A DNA stretch of 64,000 nucleotides from Pseudomonadota bacterium (GCA_016201105.1 JACQDN010000057.1:34891-98890), one strand, 5' to 3'. Positions 32,425 through 40,555 are shown, counted from the stretch's first letter. Translations and numbers: made by a program. The notes: generated from the letters alone by a model not told the origin.

Positions 32425-32640
32425 TCAGTGCTTCGAAAATCGTGGATCTTGCTTCGTCTCTTTGATCCGCTCTTTCGCGTCTTTCTCGGCGGCGAGCCGG
32501 TCGAGAAAATCCGCAAAGCGCAGCCGCGAGTCGCGCTCGTGCGCGCTGCCCGTGGTGTCGGCATAGGCGCGATGCCAATCGGCCATCCGGCGCAATTGGT
32601 TCGCTTCCGTTTTTGGATTTGTGTCGATCACCGAAAACAT
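32425..32640 (-). CDS. Small hypothetical helical protein
   Basis: 71 residues, highly charged and helical (RRMADWHRAYADTTGSAHER, then FADFLDRLAAEKDAKERI). It ends exactly at the edge of the palindromic element. Codon positions look protein-like, and a similar small soluble helical protein is often seen in alphaproteobacteria, but no family is recognised and no strong ribosome site is visible. Confidence 0.45.
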   Translation of the reverse strand: MFSVIDTNPKTEANQLRRMADWHRAYADTTGSAHERDSRLRFADFLDRLAAEKDAKERIKETKQDPRFSKH

Positions 32641-33049
32641 CGCCGACTATCCGAACGCAGAATCGCAACAACGCGGTCGCGGAACATTGACTACGCTCAG
32701 AAATGCCCGCGATGTATCGCGGAGTAGTACCTATAGCGACGCGCATGAAAGATGCGCGCATATCGCCAACCTCTCCGGCCTCCAGCGAACGACGCTGTTG
32801 CAACCCGCCCATTTCTCCCCAAATCCACAGCAATGGGCCGGCCTCCCCCGTCGTGCGGAAAAACCCTTTGGAATCAAGCCTGAGCGGATATTGATTGACA
32901 TTTGATGATTTTATGATTAGTTATCCCTCAGACCCTGGAGCAGCGGTATTTCGTGCCGGCTCAGGGGCCGGGCGCCGAGAAGCGCCAAAAGTGTTTCCAG
33001 GACGCGTCCGCCGCTCATGTGGACGCATCAGGCAGAGGAGAGGAACGCG
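32641..33049. other. Intergenic region of about 400 bases
   Basis: No convincing gene. An AT-rich stretch near 32889-32930 holds a TTGACA (32895-32900), but the bases 17 downstream (TAGTTA) match a -10 poorly, so any promoter for the next gene is uncertain. GC-rich inverted repeats follow near 32950-32995. Confidence 0.45.
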
Positions 33050-33616
33050 ATGAGCAAGATCGGCGTTGGCGTGGGCGAAGATTTTCCCGTCGATGATGGC
33101 CAGGGCGGAACCGGCAGCGGATCCGAACCCAGGTCCGAGAAATCCGAACAGGAAGAATTCGAAGAGTGGCGTCGCAGGCGCGCGCAGTGGCGCGCCCAGC
33201 GCGACGAATGGCGGCGCCAGCGAGAAGAGTGGCGCGCCCGCAAGCGCGCCTTCAAGGCGAAGGTCAAAGCCGCCGCCCGGGAATCCTTTGGCGAAGCCAT
33301 GGGTGAAGATTGGGACGACTATCGCTATGGACGCCGCCGCCGGCACGGATTTGGATTCTGGCCGCTCGGAGCGCTGATTCCGATTTTGGCGATCCTGGTT
33401 ATCGTCGCGCTGGTTTCGGCCGTGTTCAAGGCACCGCTCGTGTTCCTTGGCATTCTTGTGCTTGCGGTGGTCCTCATTTCGCATCGCCGACATCACTATT
33501 ACGGGCGCTATCGCGACTACGATTTCGATCTGCGCCCGGCCTCCGGCCCGATCGTCACGCCGCCCCCGTCAACGTCATCCGCACAACCGCCGGCCGTTCC
33601 GCCGGCCGAAAAGTAA
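33050..33616 (+). CDS. Hypothetical membrane protein with charged R/E/W-rich N-terminus
   Basis: 188 residues from ATG 33050, which has a clear GAGGAGAGGAA ribosome site. Residues 25-75 form a highly charged likely coiled coil with repeats of W-R-x-x-R/Q (EEWRRRRAQWRAQRDEWRRQREEWRARKR). Two adjoining hydrophobic helices follow (about 107-145), then a tyrosine-rich and proline-rich tail. The layout suggests a membrane-anchored cytoplasmic coiled coil. No known family. Confidence 0.75.
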   Translation: MSKIGVGVGEDFPVDDGQGGTGSGSEPRSEKSEQEEFEEWRRRRAQWRAQRDEWRRQREEWRARKRAFKAKVKAAARESFGEAMGEDWDDYRYGRRRRHGFGFWPLGALIPILAILVIVALVSAVFKAPLVFLGILVLAVVLISHRRHHYYGRYRDYDFDLRPASGPIVTPPPSTSSAQPPAVPPAEK

Positions 33617-33622
33617 GTTCTA

Positions 33623-33931
33623 ATGCACGATCCCGGACGCCGTCATCGCCGCTATAGCAACGTTGCCGCCGAAGCCATTCGCGCGGCGGCGGATGCGATG
33701 GAACGCGAAACCGGCGCGCGCACGACCACGCGCGTGCAGCTCGAAATGCCGCCGCAGGCCATGGAACGCTTGCAAAACCTGAAGGAGAAGACCGAAGCCG
33801 CGTCCTATGCGGAAGTCATCCGCAACGCGCTGCGCCTGCTGGAGGCGCTGGTGGAGGAGCACGAAAAGGGCTCCGAATTTTCCCTCAAGCGCGTCAATGG
33901 CGATGTCGTTGCTTACAAGATCTTCGTCTAA
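33623..33931 (+). CDS. Ribbon-helix-helix-like small protein
   Basis: 102 residues. The centre (TRVQLEMPPQAMERLQNLKEKTEAASYAEVIRNALRLLEALVEE) has the strand-helix-helix pattern of MetJ/Arc-type DNA-binding proteins, including a polar-hydrophobic alternating strand. Possibly a small transcriptional regulator. It starts 7 bases after the preceding gene and ends 14 bases before the AmpD-like gene. Confidence 0.7.
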   Translation: MHDPGRRHRRYSNVAAEAIRAAADAMERETGARTTTRVQLEMPPQAMERLQNLKEKTEAASYAEVIRNALRLLEALVEEHEKGSEFSLKRVNGDVVAYKIFV

Positions 33932-33944
33932 TCTGGCGGCTGTC

Positions 33945-34715
33945 ATGCCGCTTCGAATCGTCGACCGTTCTTCGCCCAATCACGACACGCGTCCTCAAGG
34001 CGCGGCCGTCGACATGTTGGTTGTGCACTACACCGGCATGAAGACGGCTGAGGAAGCGCTGACGCGGCTCTGCGATCCGCAAGCGAAAGTCTCGTCGCAT
34101 TACACCATCGACCGCGACGGACAAGTTTACCGCCATGTCGACGAAGAGCGCCGCGCCTGGCACGCGGGAGTCTCCTGGTGGGCGGGCGAGCGCAATGTGA
34201 ATGCGCGCTCCATCGGGATCGAACTGGTCAATCCCGGTCACGAATTCGGCTACATCCCCTTTGCGGAAGAGCAGATCGGCGCGTTGATCGATCTTTGCCA
34301 CGGCATTCTTTCGCGCCATCCCATCCCCCCGGAACGCGTCGTCGCCCATTCCGACGTCGCGCCTGCGCGCAAGGAAGATCCCGGCGAACTCTTCCCTTGG
34401 AAACATCTCGCCGAATTCGGCATCGGCAAATGGCCCGCCAAAACCAACCCTCCCCTTGAGGGTGGAGGGCGATCAGCGGGCGCCGATCCAGGCGACCGCA
34501 GCCCGACATCGAAATCTGCGAAGCAGATTTCGGGGAGGGGGCATGCCGAATTCCTCGATAACCTCCGCCGCTACGGTTACGGCGTCCCGCCCGACGTCGA
34601 CGTCCCGCCGGAAAAGATCATCGCCGCCTTCCAGCGCCATTTTCGCCCGTCATGCATCGACGGCGTGGCGGACGACCACGCTTGCGCTATTCTGGACGCG
34701 CTTTTGGGCCGCTAG
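33945..34715 (+). CDS. AmpD-like N-acetylmuramoyl-L-alanine amidase with in-frame insert
   Basis: 256 residues from ATG 33945; no signal peptide, so a cytoplasmic AmpD-type enzyme that cleaves the lactyl-amide bond of recycled anhydro-muropeptides. Zinc ligands are His28 (VVHYTGM), His135 (VVAHSDVAP) and Asp145 (RKEDPG); Glu93 (GIEL) is the likely catalytic acid. A peptidoglycan-binding-like C-terminus follows (DNLRRYGYGVPP...IIAAFQRHFRP). Residues about 168-199 (NPPLEGGGRSAGADPGD...) are encoded by a palindromic repeat and link the two parts without breaking the frame. Confidence 0.92.
   Translation: MPLRIVDRSSPNHDTRPQGAAVDMLVVHYTGMKTAEEALTRLCDPQAKVSSHYTIDRDGQVYRHVDEERRAWHAGVSWWAGERNVNARSIGIELVNPGHEFGYIPFAEEQIGALIDLCHGILSRHPIPPERVVAHSDVAPARKEDPGELFPWKHLAEFGIGKWPAKTNPPLEGGGRSAGADPGDRSPTSKSAKQISGRGHAEFLDNLRRYGYGVPPDVDVPPEKIIAAFQRHFRPSCIDGVADDHACAILDALLGR
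34447..34542. repeat. Palindromic element inserted in frame in the AmpD-like gene
   Basis: CCCTCCCCTTGAGGGTGGAGGG at one end, GAAATCTGC-GAA-GCAGATTTC hairpin and GGGGAGGGG at the other, as in the other ACCCTCCC-family elements but with one side partly replaced by GATCAGCGGGCGCCGATC. About 96 bases, a multiple of three. Confidence 0.85.
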
Positions 34716-34742
34716 GCTCGCACAAATTTTAAAGACGAATTC

Positions 34743-35858
34743 ATGCGCAGACGACATGTTGCCGCGATTTCGCGGGTGATTGCATTCGGTGCAATATTAG
34801 CCGGCGCAATGTTCCGGACCCCGCAAGTCGAGGCCGAGGACCCGCCCGTACCGCCCCCTTACAGGATGCTTTCTTGCGAAGAACAATGCGGCACGAACTA
34901 TGTGCCAGCGCAGGCAATCGACGAGACTCCGCCGCAATTCCCCATGTCAGAAGCTGGCTACACCGGCAGCGTCTACACCGAAGGTCTCGTAGTGGTCAGG
35001 TTTGTTATTGGGACCGACGGTCACACAAAGGACGTTGCCGTCGAAAAGCTCATCGGACCGGCTGACATGGGGGAGAAGTCGCGCCGATCAGTGAGCGGAT
35101 GGCTTTACAAGCCAGCGACTCTCGAAGGCAAACCCGTGGAACAGCCCGGCGAGATCGCATTCAGTTTTCAAGTCAAAGATGCGGACAAGGGCGCGCGCGT
35201 GACGGTGACCCGCGAATATCGTCGGGCTCAAGAGCTGGCGGACAGCGGTAAAGTCGCCGAAGCCGTCGCTGCAATGCGCGATCTGCTCAAGAGGCCGGAG
35301 CTCAACTTCTACGAACGTTGCACCATCTCATACTCGCTGGCGGTTTTGTATGCACACGACCAGGATTACGTGCATGCCCGCGAATTTGCCCGCAATGCGA
35401 CAATTCAAGATGGGGGGTTTCTTGAGCGAAAGACGCGGCTCGAAGCAATCCGAATGCGAATTCAACTGGAAGCGTTCACGGGCGAATTTGCCGAGACGAT
35501 GGCTTGGTTCGACAAGCTGAAGAAGCTCACGTCGGTATCGTCGGACGATCATGAGCAACAGATCGTCAATAAGGTCCAAGCGGCGCTCGATGGCACGGCC
35601 GGCATCGCGGTGGATGGCATTGTTCCTCCATCGGACGTCCAGGACTCCTGGCGTCACACATTGGTTCGCCGTCGTTTCGATTTCTCGAAAATCAACGGCA
35701 AGCTCGATCATTTCAAGTTGCGCTGCAAACAATACGGTATTGAATCGCCGATCAACGATCAGGCGCAATGGACCGTTCCCAAGAGCTGGGGTGATTGCCA
35801 GCTCTACGTTTTCGGCACGCCGGACACGACGTTCCAGCTCGTGGAATCCCGCACTTAA
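34743..35858 (+). CDS. Periplasmic protein with TonB C-terminal-like domain
   Basis: 371 residues. A signal-type N-terminus (IAFGAILAGAMF) ends near residue 31. Residues 58-140 match the TonB C-terminal fold (DETPPQFPMSEAGYTGSVYTEGLVVVRFVIGTDGHTKDVAVEKLIGP...GWLYKPATLEGKPVE). A helical, repeat-like region follows (150-270), then an uncharacterised C-terminal part with a few cysteines. There is no N-terminal membrane anchor for energy coupling, so it may be a free periplasmic binding module rather than a working TonB. Confidence 0.75.
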   Translation: MRRRHVAAISRVIAFGAILAGAMFRTPQVEAEDPPVPPPYRMLSCEEQCGTNYVPAQAIDETPPQFPMSEAGYTGSVYTEGLVVVRFVIGTDGHTKDVAVEKLIGPADMGEKSRRSVSGWLYKPATLEGKPVEQPGEIAFSFQVKDADKGARVTVTREYRRAQELADSGKVAEAVAAMRDLLKRPELNFYERCTISYSLAVLYAHDQDYVHAREFARNATIQDGGFLERKTRLEAIRMRIQLEAFTGEFAETMAWFDKLKKLTSVSSDDHEQQIVNKVQAALDGTAGIAVDGIVPPSDVQDSWRHTLVRRRFDFSKINGKLDHFKLRCKQYGIESPINDQAQWTVPKSWGDCQLYVFGTPDTTFQLVESRT

Positions 35859-35890
35859 GAACGACGGGGTGATCTGAATCTCGGCAATAG

Positions 35891-35974
35891 GATTGCGAGA
35901 TCGCCCAGTCATGCGCCGACGGCGTGGCCGATGCCAGATACGCGGCCATTCTCAGCCGGGTGCTCGCCGCATAA
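35891..35974 (+). pseudogene. Remnant resembling the 3' end of the AmpD-like gene
   Basis: A 27-codon open stretch ending in TAA translates to a segment containing SCADGVADARYAAILSRVL. The intact AmpD-like protein upstream ends with SCIDGVADDHACAILDALL. The shared SC-x-DGVAD...AIL pattern at the same distance from the stop suggests a leftover of a duplicated ampD tail. The match is short, so this is tentative. Confidence 0.5.
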
Positions 35975-36009
35975 GGTTGGCTTTCAAGAGCAATCAAAGA
36001 GCTGCGCAC

Positions 36010-36363
36010 ATGCCCACAGCTGTCCGGCTTAAGGAGAAACTCGATTCTTTCTCCGACCATTGGTCGCCGAAGATCGTTACCGGGTTCAACGGCCACGATG
36101 TGATGGTCGTCAAGGTGAAGGGCGAGTTCGTCTGGCATTCGCATGAAGAGACGGACGATTTCTTCCTTGTGCTGAAGGGCAATCTGGTCATCCAGCTGAG
36201 AAGCGGCGATGTCCGGCTCGGTCCGGGCGATCTCTATGTCGTGCCCAAGGGCGTCGAGCACAGACCGGTGGCGGAAGAGGAGGTGCATCTTCTGCTGATC
36301 GAACCTTGCGGAACGCCGAACACCGGAGACCCGGCGACGGCCGCCGTCAAACAGACGATTTAG
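36010..36363 (+). CDS. Cupin-domain protein
   Basis: 117 residues forming one small beta-barrel cupin. Metal ligands are visible in motif 1 (WHSHEETDDFFLVLKGNL, two His and a Glu) and motif 2 (LGPGDLYVVPKGVEHRPV, one His). The conserved region starts after ATG 36010; an upstream in-frame GTG runs through the ampD-like remnant and is unlikely. Often such single cupins act as dioxygenases, isomerases or ligand sensors; the reaction is not predictable here. It lies 11 bases before the racemase. Confidence 0.88.
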   Translation: MPTAVRLKEKLDSFSDHWSPKIVTGFNGHDVMVVKVKGEFVWHSHEETDDFFLVLKGNLVIQLRSGDVRLGPGDLYVVPKGVEHRPVAEEEVHLLLIEPCGTPNTGDPATAAVKQTI

Positions 36364-36374
36364 GAGCATAGCGG

Positions 36375-37070
36375 ATGAAAACCATCGGCATGATCGGCGG
36401 CATGAGCTGGGAATCCTCCGCCGTCTACTATCGGATCCTCAATCGCGAAGTGCAGCGCCGCGTCGGCGGCGTTCATTCGGCGAAGACGCTGATGTACTCG
36501 TTTGACTTCGGCGAGATGTCCGCCCTGCAATCTGCCGGCAAATGGGCCGAAGCCACCGACTGGATGGCGACGGTCGGTGCGACGCTCGCCAAAGGCGGCG
36601 CCGATTTCCTCATGATCTGCTGCAACACCATGCATCTTTGCGCCGACGACGTGGCGAAGGCCGCGCGCCTGCCGCTGCTGCACATCGCCGATCCGCTGGG
36701 CGAGCAGATCGTGAAAGACGGCGTCAAACGCATCGGCCTCATCGGCTCGCGTTTCACCATGGAAGACGGCCGCATCCTCGCCGATCGCCTGCGCGAAGAA
36801 TTCGGTCTCGATGTCGTGGCGCCCGACGCCGTGGATCGCGCCGTCGTCGATCGCATCATCCAGAACGAGTTGGTGCGCGGCAAATTTCTCGAACCCTCGC
36901 GCGCGGCCTATCGCGAAATCATGGCGCGGCTGGCGGCGGACGGCTGCGAAGGCATCATCCTGGGCTGCACGGAAATTCCGCTGCTGGTGACCGCCGAAGA
37001 CGCCAGCGTCCCCCTCTACGACACCACGACACTGCACGCGCTGGCTGCAGTGGATTTGGCACTATCCTGA
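36375..37070 (+). CDS. Aspartate/glutamate racemase-family protein
   Basis: 231 residues. The two catalytic cysteines of the PLP-independent family are Cys83 (ICCNTMH) and Cys198 (LGCTEIPLL). The start MKTIGMIGGMSWESSAVYY is characteristic of the aspartate racemase branch. It interconverts L- and D-amino acids in the cytoplasm. Probably co-transcribed with the cupin gene. Confidence 0.92.
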   Translation: MKTIGMIGGMSWESSAVYYRILNREVQRRVGGVHSAKTLMYSFDFGEMSALQSAGKWAEATDWMATVGATLAKGGADFLMICCNTMHLCADDVAKAARLPLLHIADPLGEQIVKDGVKRIGLIGSRFTMEDGRILADRLREEFGLDVVAPDAVDRAVVDRIIQNELVRGKFLEPSRAAYREIMARLAADGCEGIILGCTEIPLLVTAEDASVPLYDTTTLHALAAVDLALS

Positions 37071-37072
37071 TT

Positions 37073-37172
37073 TGTCATCCCGGACGGCCGCAGGCCGATC
37101 CGGGACCCACCGAGACATGTCGCAATGGGTCCCGGGTCACGCGATGCTTGCGCATCGCTGCCCGGGATGACA
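37073..37172. repeat. Palindromic element with TGTCATCCCGG ends
   Basis: Ends TGTCATCCCGG and CCGGGATGACA are perfect inverted copies. Inside are CGGCC-GCA-GGCCG, GGGACCCA/TGGGTCCC and GCGATG-CTTGC-GCATCGC hairpins. A REP/BIME-type element unlike the others in the window, placed between the racemase and rnpB. Confidence 0.88.
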
Positions 37173-37180
37173 GGTTTAAG

Positions 37181-37556
37181 GTGTCAGATGGCCGGATGGC
37201 CGCGGCGCCTTGCGCAAGCAAGGTGTCGAGGAAAGTCCGGGCTCCACGGAAACACGGTGACGGATAACATCCGCCGGGGGCGACCCCAGGGACAGCGCCA
37301 CAGAAATGACACCGCCTACCGGCCTAAAGCCGCGGCAAGGTTGAAATGGTGCGGTAAGAGCGCACCGCATCTCTGGCAACAGAGATGGCATGGCAAGCCC
37401 CACCGGGAGCAAGACCAAATAGGGACGGCACGTCGTCCGTTTCCGGATAGCCGTCCGGGTAGGTCGCGCGAGGTGTGTGGCAACACACATCCCAGAGGAA
37501 TGGCCATCTATCCGCGCAAGCGGTGGACAGAACCCGGCTTACAGGCCATCTGACAC
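37181..37556 (+). ncRNA. rnpB: RNase P RNA, class A
   Basis: Catalytic RNA of RNase P, which removes the 5' leader of tRNA precursors. The ends pair perfectly (GTGTCAGATGGCC with GGCCATCTGACAC). Conserved landmarks are GAGGAAAGTCCGGGCTCC near the 5' end, GGCAAGGTTGAAATGG and the AGAGCGCACC region in the middle, and ACAGAACCCGGCTTACAGGCC near the 3' end. About 376 bases, normal for alphaproteobacteria. Protein-like frames across it should be ignored. Confidence 0.97.
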
Positions 37557-37598
37557 TTTCACTTTCAGGAGCGCGAAAGAACCTCAAGAATTAGGTTC

Positions 37599-37631
37599 TC
37601 TCCCTCTCCCCCTTCGGGGGCGAGGGAGTGA
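37599..37631. repeat. Single-arm palindromic element after rnpB
   Basis: CTCCCTCTCCCCC-TTC-GGGGGCGAGGGAG, one hairpin of the type that ends the metH-flanking elements. It lies between rnpB and the convergent P450 gene. Confidence 0.8.
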
Positions 37632-37665
37632 GTTTAAAATTTGAGAGGTCGAGGCAATACCACCG

Positions 37666-38904
37666 CTATACGACGACGCATAACTCCTTCAGCCCCCGGA
37701 AGAACGGCAAATTCCGCCACTCCGGTTTCCACGCCGGATCGGCCAGCCGCACGTCCGGATAGCGCTCGAAGAACGACAGAATCCCCACCTGCGCTTCCAG
37801 TCGCGCCAGCGGTGCGCCGATGCACAGATGCGCTCCCCCGCCGAAGGCGACATGCGGCGCATCCTTGCGCGTGATGTCGAATTTGTGCGGGTCCTTGAAA
37901 GTCTCCGGATCGCGGTTGGCGCCGCGCAGCGAGGTCAGCATCGACTGGCTCTGCTTGACCGGACAGCCGCGCACTTCCATGTCGCGCGAGGCGATGCGTC
38001 CGGTGATGTCGATCGGCGATTCGTAGCGCAGCACTTCCTCCACCGCGGCATTGATCAGCGTGGGGTCGGCCTTCAGTTTCGCCAGTTCGCCGGGATTGGA
38101 GAGGAACAGCCAGATGCCATTGCCGATGAGATCGGTGGTGGTGAGGTTGCCGCCGACCAGCAGCGATTGCAGGTTGACGCAAATCTCGTTGTCGGTGAGC
38201 GGCGCGCCGTCCTTCTGCAACGTCATCATGTCGCTGACAAGATCGTCTTCCGGCTTCGCCCGGCGCTTGGCCATCATGTCGAACATGTAGGTCGAGAGCG
38301 CCACGGCCGCCTTTCCGAGCAGCTCGGTCTGCTCCGGCGAGCGGAACGGATTGAGGCTGAGGATGACGCCTTCCGACCAGGCGCGGAATTCTGCGAGCCG
38401 CGAATGCTCGACACCCAGGATGCGCGCGATCACGTCGATGGGCACGATCAGCGCGAAGCGCGCCATCACATCGAATTGGTGCTCGTCTTTCAGGGTATCC
38501 AGATGCTCGTCGACCACCTGCTGCACCAGCGGCTTGCACTTGGCGACGCGCTTGTAGAGCGCCTGCGCCAGCGGCTTTCGGATGCGCGTATGATCGGGAT
38601 CGTCGAGAAAGAGGATGCTGGTGGCGTCGTCTTCGGGCACGTCGAGCCCGTCGATGCGCTGGTTGACCAGCGCGCGCTGCAGCATGGCCGCTTCTTCGGC
38701 GCGCAGCGGACTGCGCCACAGCGAAAGATCGGACAGCACGCTACGCACGTCGGCATATTTGGTGAGGATGAAGTTGCCGGCCGTGTTATCGCGATGCACG
38801 GGACATTCTCTGCGCAGCCGGTCCAGCAGCGCGTGCGGATTGTCGTTGAAATTCGGATTCATCGGCGTGAGATCGAAGGTGCTGGGCAGCGGTTCATTCG
38901 TCAT
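37666..38904 (-). CDS. Cytochrome P450
   Basis: 412 residues from ATG 38904, which has a GAGGA ribosome site; a GTG five codons upstream is less likely. It shows the I-helix motif GGNLTTTDLI near residue 245, the K-helix EEVLRYE near 290, and the haem loop FGGGAHLCIGAPLARLE near 350-366. Only distantly similar to the P450 at 4502. No redox partner gene adjoins. Substrate unknown. Confidence 0.93.
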   Translation of the reverse strand: MTNEPLPSTFDLTPMNPNFNDNPHALLDRLRRECPVHRDNTAGNFILTKYADVRSVLSDLSLWRSPLRAEEAAMLQRALVNQRIDGLDVPEDDATSILFLDDPDHTRIRKPLAQALYKRVAKCKPLVQQVVDEHLDTLKDEHQFDVMARFALIVPIDVIARILGVEHSRLAEFRAWSEGVILSLNPFRSPEQTELLGKAAVALSTYMFDMMAKRRAKPEDDLVSDMMTLQKDGAPLTDNEICVNLQSLLVGGNLTTTDLIGNGIWLFLSNPGELAKLKADPTLINAAVEEVLRYESPIDITGRIASRDMEVRGCPVKQSQSMLTSLRGANRDPETFKDPHKFDITRKDAPHVAFGGGAHLCIGAPLARLEAQVGILSFFERYPDVRLADPAWKPEWRNLPFFRGLKELCVVV

Positions 38905-38970
38905 GGCAGCGATCCTCACGCGTCAGGGCCCAATCTAGCGGACAAATTACCCAACTGACAAATAATCAGT

Positions 38971-39444
38971 TCACCAATAATCCTCTAGAAGCTCCGTCGC
39001 CCAGGCTGGTTCGCGGATCTCCCCGCGCGGCAGAAATCCCTTCATCACTGGCTTGATGTCGAGCACCGGCGTGCCCTCGATCGCGTCGAGCCCTTGCACA
39101 CGCAGCGTCAAGCCATCGACGCCGAGCAGTCGGCAGGCCGTCGAGCCGATGCGGTTGGGCCGTCCCTTGGCGCGCTGGGCGAAGATGCCGACCAACGGCC
39201 AGTCCTTGCGTCCGCGGGGATGGCGCCCGCCTGTCACGATTTCGTCGTCCGGCACGCGATCGAAGTGAAAGATCACCTCGATATGCGAGAACTGATCGAG
39301 GCTCGCCACCGCCGCCGGCGTGAACTGCTTGGGATCCAGCTCGATGCGGGTTTCGATCTTGTCCCAATCGTCGTCGATCGCTTCGTTGCGCGTGGAGCGC
39401 ACCCATCCGATCGATTGCAGTATGACCCGTCCATTAGCGTTCAT
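38971..39444 (-). CDS. TrmO-family tRNA methyltransferase
   Basis: 157 residues matching the TsaA/TrmO family, which uses SAM to N6-methylate threonylcarbamoyl-adenosine 37 of certain tRNAs. Visible blocks are SIGWVRSTRNEA, FSHIEVIFHFDRV, GRHPRGRKDWPLVGIFAQRAKGRPNRIGSTACRLLGVDG and VLDIKPVMKGFLPRGE. It is shorter than the E. coli enzyme, lacking the C-terminal extension, as many alphaproteobacterial members do. Confidence 0.88.
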   Translation of the reverse strand: MNANGRVILQSIGWVRSTRNEAIDDDWDKIETRIELDPKQFTPAAVASLDQFSHIEVIFHFDRVPDDEIVTGGRHPRGRKDWPLVGIFAQRAKGRPNRIGSTACRLLGVDGLTLRVQGLDAIEGTPVLDIKPVMKGFLPRGEIREPAWATELLEDYW

Positions 39445-39519
39445 GGTTTTTCCGTTTCACTCATTTCGAACAGGGACGCGCCATCCAAGCAGGTCATTCG
39501 ATCCTCGCTCAGGGCAAAT

Positions 39520-39861
39520 TCAAGCCACCTTGCGTTTCTTTCGCGAGCCGACGGGAGCGAGTTTGTTCAGCCGCACCGGGGGACGATCGGGAAAGCGCGC
39601 GATCAGTTCCAACTCGCCCCCCATGGCCTTCACAAATCCGCGCAAGGTTGAAAGGTACATGTCGCTGCGGGTCTCGAGTTTCGATACAGCGTCCTGACCG
39701 ACCTTGAGACGCTTCGCCATCGCGACCTGGGTCTTTCCGATCGCTCTGCGCAAATCCTGCAAAGACATCTCCTCCGCTACGAGCTGTTGCGCGCGTGTCT
39801 CGACTTGCTCGCGCTCCTCTCCCGGAAGCTCGGCAATCACGTCCTTCAAAGCCTTTGCCAT
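39520..39861 (-). CDS. HigA-like antitoxin (XRE helix-turn-helix)
   Basis: About 113 residues; ATG 39861 has a GGAG site at 6 bases, and the overlapping ATG 39864 is also possible. The C-terminal half is an XRE helix-turn-helix (LRRAIGKTQVAMAKRLKVGQDAVSKLETRSDMYLSTLRGFVKAMGGELEL). It follows the toxin gene by 24 bases, the toxin-first order typical of higBA. It should neutralise the toxin and bind the operator palindrome upstream of it. Confidence 0.88.
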   Translation of the reverse strand: MAKALKDVIAELPGEEREQVETRAQQLVAEEMSLQDLRRAIGKTQVAMAKRLKVGQDAVSKLETRSDMYLSTLRGFVKAMGGELELIARFPDRPPVRLNKLAPVGSRKKRKVA

Positions 39862-39885
39862 CATGGTCTCCGTCTTGTTGCGGAT

Positions 39886-40245
39886 TCATCCGCCTTTCAG
39901 CCAAGCAAGATGTGCGTCAAATCTCTTGTCCGCTACAGCGATCAACCTTCGATAGAAGGCCTTCTCGCTCTGCCCGCTCTTGTCGCCAGCGATCAACAGG
40001 ACGGCCTTTCGCTCGGGGTCGAAAGCGAAGGCGACCCGCCAAACCCCGCCATCGGCCGAGAACCGCAGTTCCTTCATGTTCGCGTGCTTTGAGCCTTTGA
40101 GCGTATCTACACGCGGCCGGCTTGCCCTTGGGCCAAACATCTCGATCACGCGCGCTTGGGCCAAGAGTTCGACACGAACCGGCGCTGGCAAGGCCGCCAA
40201 CTCCGCGACGAACTCTTCCGCGAGCGCCACGACCCACACGGCCAC
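39886..40245 (-). CDS. HigB/RelE-like toxin
   Basis: 119 residues, GTG start with a strong AGGAGG site. The body matches the phage-derived Gp49-like HigB group: LLAQARVIEMFGPRASRPRVDTLKGSKHANMKELRFSADGGVWRVAFAFDPERKAVLLIAGDKSG..EKAFYRRLIAVADKRF. Such toxins cut mRNA on the ribosome. The gene precedes its antitoxin. Confidence 0.88.
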   Translation of the reverse strand: MAVWVVALAEEFVAELAALPAPVRVELLAQARVIEMFGPRASRPRVDTLKGSKHANMKELRFSADGGVWRVAFAFDPERKAVLLIAGDKSGQSEKAFYRRLIAVADKRFDAHLAWLKGG

Positions 40246-40262
40246 GATATGCCTCCTGTTTC

Positions 40263-40282
40263 ATATGCCGTCAAGGGCATAT
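40263..40282. promoter_or_regulatory. Operator palindrome of the HigBA module
   Basis: ATATGCC-N6-GGCATAT, perfect 7-bp arms, ending 18 bases upstream of the toxin start codon. Position and symmetry fit autoregulation by the antitoxin. Confidence 0.7.
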
Positions 40283-40514
40283 CTTCATTTTGTCGCTTCA
40301 GTTCGGGCGATCCAGTAGCCGGTGACGTTCGCGGCCAGCAGAGCACATATTTTGCCCGAAAAGGAACAAATAAAGAACATTTTTGTTAGAGCTTTCTTTA
40401 CCGCGATTACTTCAGAATTGCCGTGTTGCCCGTCCGTTCTAGTATTCGCCAAATGTAGACTCGGAGTCGCTACAGGTAGTTCTTGCAACCCTCTATTTTC
40501 ACTGGGATTTTCCG

Positions 40515-40555
40515 TTGACCTCATGCCAAATCCCATGATATCCCATTCTGTCCCA
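40515..40555 (+). promoter_or_regulatory. Promoter with three MraZ boxes for the dcw cluster
   Basis: TCCCA occurs at 40531, 40541 and 40551, exactly 10 bases apart; on the other strand this is the TGGGA-N5 triplet bound by MraZ in E. coli and other bacteria. A TTGACC (40515-40520) 17 bases ahead of ATATCC would place the promoter over the boxes, allowing MraZ to control its own operon. The boxes are clear; the promoter elements are weaker. Confidence 0.85.

Noticed and set aside
32621..32905. A 94-codon plus-strand frame downstream of the DjlA-like gene
   Set aside because: It has no ribosome site, low-complexity composition, and overlaps a better small minus-strand frame; no domain is visible.
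37181..37556. Short protein-like frames across 37125-37587
   Set aside because: They fall within the RNase P RNA, whose conserved sequence and pairing ends explain this stretch.
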